Positions 6,170 to 9,055 of a stretch of 9,055 nt of DNA are shown here, piece after piece. Position 1 is the stretch's first letter. Each line of letters opens with the position of its first letter. Source of the DNA: Fidelibacterota bacterium (lineage in GTDB: Bacteria > Fidelibacterota > UBA2242); NCBI GenBank assembly GCA_003645845.1, contig QNCV01000080.1:1-9055 (forward strand), written 5' to 3'. The notes beneath the pieces were generated by a model. It was not told where the DNA came from. It searched no databases and saw nothing but the letters and a program-made list of their open reading frames with translations. Both the position numbers and the translations under genes were made by a program.

Positions 6170-7385
6170 CCGCCTCCTGAACTGGATTTCCCTTCGATAT
6201 TTCCGTTCAAAAAAACAGACCGGTTTAATCTCGTTTACATCCTACGTGAGCATTTTCGGTATTGCGCTTGGTGCGTTTTCATTGCTAATAACTCTGAGTA
6301 TCCTGAATGGTTTTGAGATGGAAATCACTTCACGGGTCATCGATCTGGAATCCCATTTGCGAATTACCGGTAATGATATAAACCAAACTCTGCTTCCGGA
6401 GTTATCGACACTATTGAAAAACGAAAATGTGGATGTCATCTACCCCTTCGTGCAGAAAAAATCGGTCTTATCCAACGTCGGCTATGACGCCGTCATCCGG
6501 TTAAAAGGTATAGATCCGGAAATTTTCAGTAGAAAAATTTTACCACCAGCCGCTCTGATGCGTGGAAACAACGATTTTACGGTTCCGACGGCCGATCTTC
6601 CCGGAATTGTTGTCGGTTATCGCCTCGCCGACAAGTTGGGGCTCTATTTGGGTGATACCGTCAATGTCATCAATCCCCTGGATATTAAAAGTTCATACAG
6701 TATCCCTTATGTCGGTCATTTTGTGCTCAGCGGCGTTTTTCGTCTGGATCTGTTCGACTATGACGAAAATCTGGCGTTTATTGATATTAATGAAGCCCAG
6801 AAAATCTTCAAGATGAATACTGATGTTTCGGGAATCGATATCCGTTTTCAGGATTATAAGAACATTCCCTCTATAAAGGGGCGTCTTCGTAATAATCTTG
6901 GAGCCGGCATGACCATTTCAAGCTGGGAAGATTTGCACCGGGACCTGTTCGGCGCCATGAAACTTGAGAAATACGGCAGCTTTCTCGCACTAAGTTTCAT
7001 CATCCTGATTGCCATTTTCAATCTGACCAGTTCACTGGTAATGCTTATCATGGAAAAAATCAGGGAGATCGGTATGTTGCAAACACTCGGAATGAACCGC
7101 AACCATATTCAGGGTATTTTTCTGCGGCTTGGATTTCTGACCGGCTCCATTGGACTTTTCGTCGGTCTCGGGCTGGCACTGATTTTTTGTCTGATTCAGC
7201 AGTACTATCGCATTCTCCCGTTACCGTCGGTTTATTTTATACCCTATCTGCCGGTTCAGTTACACATACTCGATGTTGTTGCAATTCTGATCGCCGGATT
7301 GATCCTTATTTATCTTGGAACCCTTTATCCCGCCCGCCGCGTCGGTCAGCTGGCTCCTTTGGAGGCTATTCAATATGAAAAATGA
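6162..7385 (+). CDS. lolE: LolC/LolE-family lipoprotein-release ABC transporter permease (second copy)
   Basis: The 407-residue product is a paralogue of the preceding permease with the same plan: transmembrane helix at about 22-47, periplasmic domain about 49-268, and helices at about 271-296, 317-346 and 368-391. Shared landmarks are W-S-LRYFRSKKQTGLISFTS, the SILNGFE turn, the coupling segment MEKIREIGMLQTLGMNRNH and the terminal LAPLEAIQYEK. The two differ strongly in the periplasmic domain, as expected if they form the two halves of a heterodimer, as LolC and LolE do in E. coli. The start at ATG 6162 overlaps the upstream gene by 8 bases and has a GGAGG at the right distance. The assignment to LolE rather than LolC rests on order only. 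An alternative is another MacB-like exporter, but the single N-terminal helix, short size and separate ATPase fit Lol better. Confidence 0.84.
   Translation: MNNRLLNWISLRYFRSKKQTGLISFTSYVSIFGIALGAFSLLITLSILNGFEMEITSRVIDLESHLRITGNDINQTLLPELSTLLKNENVDVIYPFVQKKSVLSNVGYDAVIRLKGIDPEIFSRKILPPAALMRGNNDFTVPTADLPGIVVGYRLADKLGLYLGDTVNVINPLDIKSSYSIPYVGHFVLSGVFRLDLFDYDENLAFIDINEAQKIFKMNTDVSGIDIRFQDYKNIPSIKGRLRNNLGAGMTISSWEDLHRDLFGAMKLEKYGSFLALSFIILIAIFNLTSSLVMLIMEKIREIGMLQTLGMNRNHIQGIFLRLGFLTGSIGLFVGLGLALIFCLIQQYYRILPLPSVYFIPYLPVQLHILDVVAILIAGLILIYLGTLYPARRVGQLAPLEAIQYEK
7361..7377 (+). promoter_or_regulatory. Ribosome-binding site of lolD, inside the second permease end
   Basis: GGAGG (7361-7365) is 9 bases before ATG 7375 and is part of the Leu-Glu-Ala codons of the upstream terminal LEAIQYEK. 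This repeats the arrangement at the previous junction and selects ATG 7375 over upstream in-frame starts such as 7315, which would add an unrelated 20-residue extension. Confidence 0.75.
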
Positions 7386-8064
7386 TGGCAAAACAATTTT
7401 ATCCGTTAATTCCCTTTCGAAATCCTATCATACGGACGGCATTGAAGTACCGGTATTAAAAAACATCTCATTTTCCGTTAACACCGGAGAAGTTGTCACA
7501 ATCATGGGACCGTCGGGAATAGGAAAATCAACACTGCTGAATCTGATCGGTACACTCGATTATCCCGATAGTGGTACCATCAGCTATCAGGGGACCAATC
7601 CATTCCTTTTGTCCGATAAAGAGATCGCCCGGTTCAGGAACGAAACCATCGGGTTTGTATTTCAGTTTCATCATCTACTGCCGGAATTTACGGCTCTGGA
7701 AAATGTGATGATTCCTTCGATTATATACAGGTATGATCCTGCCTCGGCCGCCGAAAAGGCCAAAGAAATCCTAAGGCAGGTTGGCCTTGGTCATCGTTTC
7801 GACCATCGTCCTGCAGCTCTTTCGGGTGGTGAACGCCAGCGGGTTGCGGTAGCGCGGGCATTGATAAATAAGCCGTTGGTTGTCCTGGCCGATGAACCCT
7901 CCGGAAATCTGGATGCTACCAACAGCGATTTACTGATTGATCTTATCTTAAAATTGAATGAACAGGACCAGCGAACGTTTATCATTGCAACCCACAACGC
8001 TTCTATTGCGTCGAAATCTCACAGAGTCCTGAGACTTGATATTGATGGCATTCATAATCAGTAA
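7375..8064 (+). CDS. lolD: Lipoprotein-release ABC transporter ATP-binding protein LolD
   Basis: The 229-residue length matches the family. It drives the two permeases by ATP hydrolysis on the cytoplasmic face. All ABC motifs are present and intact: Walker A GPSGIGKST (45-53), Q-loop Gln97 in FVFQFHHLLPEFTALENV, signature LSGGERQRVAVARAL (149-163), Walker B LVVLADE with Glu174, D-loop SGNLD (176-180) and H-loop His207 in THN. The Q-loop wording (FQFHHLLPEFTALENV) is the LolD type; MacB and other MacB-like ATPases usually have FQ.F.LL..LTA.ENV. The gene overlaps the second permease by 11 bases, so stoichiometric synthesis by translational coupling is likely. The start follows from the ribosome-binding site and from alignment to the KTILSVNSLSKSY beginning typical of the family. 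Confidence 0.92.
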   Translation: MKNDGKTILSVNSLSKSYHTDGIEVPVLKNISFSVNTGEVVTIMGPSGIGKSTLLNLIGTLDYPDSGTISYQGTNPFLLSDKEIARFRNETIGFVFQFHHLLPEFTALENVMIPSIIYRYDPASAAEKAKEILRQVGLGHRFDHRPAALSGGERQRVAVARALINKPLVVLADEPSGNLDATNSDLLIDLILKLNEQDQRTFIIATHNASIASKSHRVLRLDIDGIHNQ

Positions 8065-8072
8065 AAGTTTAT

Positions 8073-8101
8073 TTGACTTAGGCTCATCAAAATTATATAT
8101 T
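8073..8101 (+). promoter_or_regulatory. Candidate sigma70-type promoter for clpC
   Basis: In the 51-base gap between lolD and clpC, TTGACT (8073-8078) and TATATT (8096-8101) are separated by exactly 17 bases; each matches the sigma70 consensus at five of six positions. Transcription would begin near 8108, about 8-11 bases before the clpC ATG, a very short leader. The -35 is embedded in a TTTGA-N10-TCAAA inverted repeat (8072-8091). No terminator hairpin for the lol genes is visible here, so read-through into clpC is also possible. Confidence 0.5.
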
Positions 8102-8115
8102 CTAAATGAGAACAA

Positions 8116-9055
8116 ATGATGAAAGAACAGTTTTCGAAATTAATTCAGTATATCATAAAGGAAGCTCGTAACCAGGCGAGCCGGCTTGGTCATAACTATG
8201 TCGACTCGGAACATCTGTTACTGGCTATTTTAAATCGCTCCGATAACCGGCTAAGAGATATACTGGCCTTATATGACATTAATATCGCTGAATTAATTAA
8301 AAATATTGAAGACGCTGCCCCGGCCAGTGGTGAAATCATCCAACTGGGACGGATTCCTCTAACCAAACGGGCTGAACTGATTTTGCGCAACACTTTTCAA
8401 GAAGCCCAGGAGATGGGCAGTGATGAAGTAGATGAAATCCATATATTCCTGGCAATTTTAAAGCAGCATGACGGTATTGCTTACAAAGTATTGAATGCCT
8501 TCGGAATAGATTATCATAATTTTAAAAATGATTTACAAGAGCCCGATTCTGAAAGACAGCCGATAAAATATGTTCCCCAAAAAAAGAAAACCGGTAAAAC
8601 TCCGGCGCTTGATCATTTTTCCCGTGACATCACCGCCAAAGCCAGAGAAAACAAGCTGGATCCGGTTATTGGTCGCGAAAAAGAGATTGAGCGGGTTGCA
8701 CAGATTCTTTCACGCCGGAAGAAAAATAATCCGGTGTTAATTGGTGAACCGGGCGTCGGAAAAACAGCCATTGTTGAAGGGCTGGCGACTAGAATCGTTG
8801 AAAAAAAAGTGCCTCGCCTTCTCTATAACAAACGGATTATCGATCTGGATCTGCCGGCAATTGTGGCCGGAACAAAGTATCGCGGTCAGTTTGAAGAGCG
8901 CATGAAAACCATCATGCAGGAGCTGGAAAACTCCGACGATATCATACTGTTTATTGATGAATTGCATACAATTGTCGGTGCGGGGGGCGCCTCCGGTTCA
9001 CTGGATGCATCCAATATGTTCAAACCGGCTTTGGCACGGGGAGAGTTGCAGTGCA
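8116..9055 (+). CDS. clpC: ClpC-type AAA+ unfoldase, N-terminal part (3' truncated by window end)
   Basis: The frame is open to the last base; 312-313 residues are visible. Two adjacent ATGs (8116 and 8119) are possible starts, and numbering here uses 8119. Residues about 2-150 are the double Clp N-domain: FSKLIQYIIKEARNQASRLG, then GHNYVDSEHLLLAIL, and a second repeat with LTKRAELILRNTFQEAQ and DEIHIFLAIL. After a Lys-rich linker, the first AAA+ module starts at ALDHFSRDITAKA. It has Walker A GEPGVGKT (209-216), pore loop 1 with Tyr254 in GTKYRGQFEER, and Walker B IILFIDE (Asp280, Glu281), followed by HTIVGAGGASGSLDASNMFK. The second AAA+ module and the middle domain lie outside the window. 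ClpC normally unfolds substrates for the ClpP protease. ClpA or ClpB are less likely: the linker and the GSLDASNMFKPALARGE wording match ClpC of FCB bacteria. An A8 run at 8801-8808 lies in the gene. Confidence 0.9.
   Translation, partial: MMKEQFSKLIQYIIKEARNQASRLGHNYVDSEHLLLAILNRSDNRLRDILALYDINIAELIKNIEDAAPASGEIIQLGRIPLTKRAELILRNTFQEAQEMGSDEVDEIHIFLAILKQHDGIAYKVLNAFGIDYHNFKNDLQEPDSERQPIKYVPQKKKTGKTPALDHFSRDITAKARENKLDPVIGREKEIERVAQILSRRKKNNPVLIGEPGVGKTAIVEGLATRIVEKKVPRLLYNKRIIDLDLPAIVAGTKYRGQFEERMKTIMQELENSDDIILFIDELHTIVGAGGASGSLDASNMFKPALARGELQC

Noticed and set aside
8106..8171. Short frame from ATG 8106 (about 21 codons) as a clpC leader peptide
   Set aside because: It overlaps the clpC start in another frame, has no ribosome-binding site and no regulatory codon pattern.
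8801..8808. A8 run in clpC as a transcriptional slippage or frameshift site
   Set aside because: It encodes Glu-Lys-Lys in a surface-like segment of an otherwise uninterrupted frame, and no alternative product is suggested by the flanking frames.
1..9055. Defence system, CRISPR array, insertion sequence or tRNA gene
   Set aside because: All sequence is explained by colinear housekeeping or envelope genes with very short gaps; no repeats, transposase motifs or cloverleaf-like sequences were noticed by eye.

Overview
All genes read left to right on the + strand in a tightly packed block. The window holds no mobile element, CRISPR array, structural RNA gene or gene-free stretch over 300 bases. 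The content suggests a Gram-negative bacterium of the Fibrobacterota-Chlorobiota-Bacteroidota (FCB) sphere, perhaps a candidate phylum near Ignavibacteria, Calditrichota or Marinimicrobia. Support comes from the PorV/PorQ-like outer-membrane protein, an FN3 lipoprotein, a LolCDE-type transporter and a ClpC with Bacteroidota-like wording around pore loop 1. This placement is inference from protein style, not a phylogeny.

Region 1 (1-1804) is a cell-surface cluster: the C-terminal part of a PorV/PorQ-like beta-barrel, an FN3-containing lipoprotein starting at TTG in a 4-base overlap (TTGA), and a short secreted protein with one SLBB domain, like a reduced Wza-type export component.

Region 2 (1842-4936) is an information-processing cluster: an Lrp/AsnC-family regulator, then prfB (release factor 2) and lysS (lysyl-tRNA synthetase). 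prfB carries the classical +1 programmed frameshift: a 24-codon first frame ends at CTT TGA C, preceded by an internal Shine-Dalgarno-like GGAGG, and the rest is in the +1 frame. A single-frame gene call would miss its N-terminus. The prfB-lysS order is the same as in E. coli, and the lysS ribosome-binding site lies in the last codons of prfB.

Region 3 (4949-8064) encodes a LolCDE-like lipoprotein-release ABC transporter in the order permease, permease, ATPase. Both internal junctions overlap, with the downstream ribosome-binding site embedded in the conserved C-terminal coding sequence of the upstream permease.

Region 4 (8065-9055) has a 51-base gap with a good sigma70-type promoter (TTGACT, 17 bases, TATATT), then the 5' part of clpC (AAA+ unfoldase), which runs off the window end.

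Taken together, the window joins envelope biogenesis (barrel, lipoprotein, export protein, Lol machinery) with housekeeping translation and proteostasis genes. I found no defence, secretion-effector or other undescribed multigene system. The features most worth following are the prfB recoding site with its possible effect on lysS, the repeated junction design in the lol genes, and the surface trio at the start.
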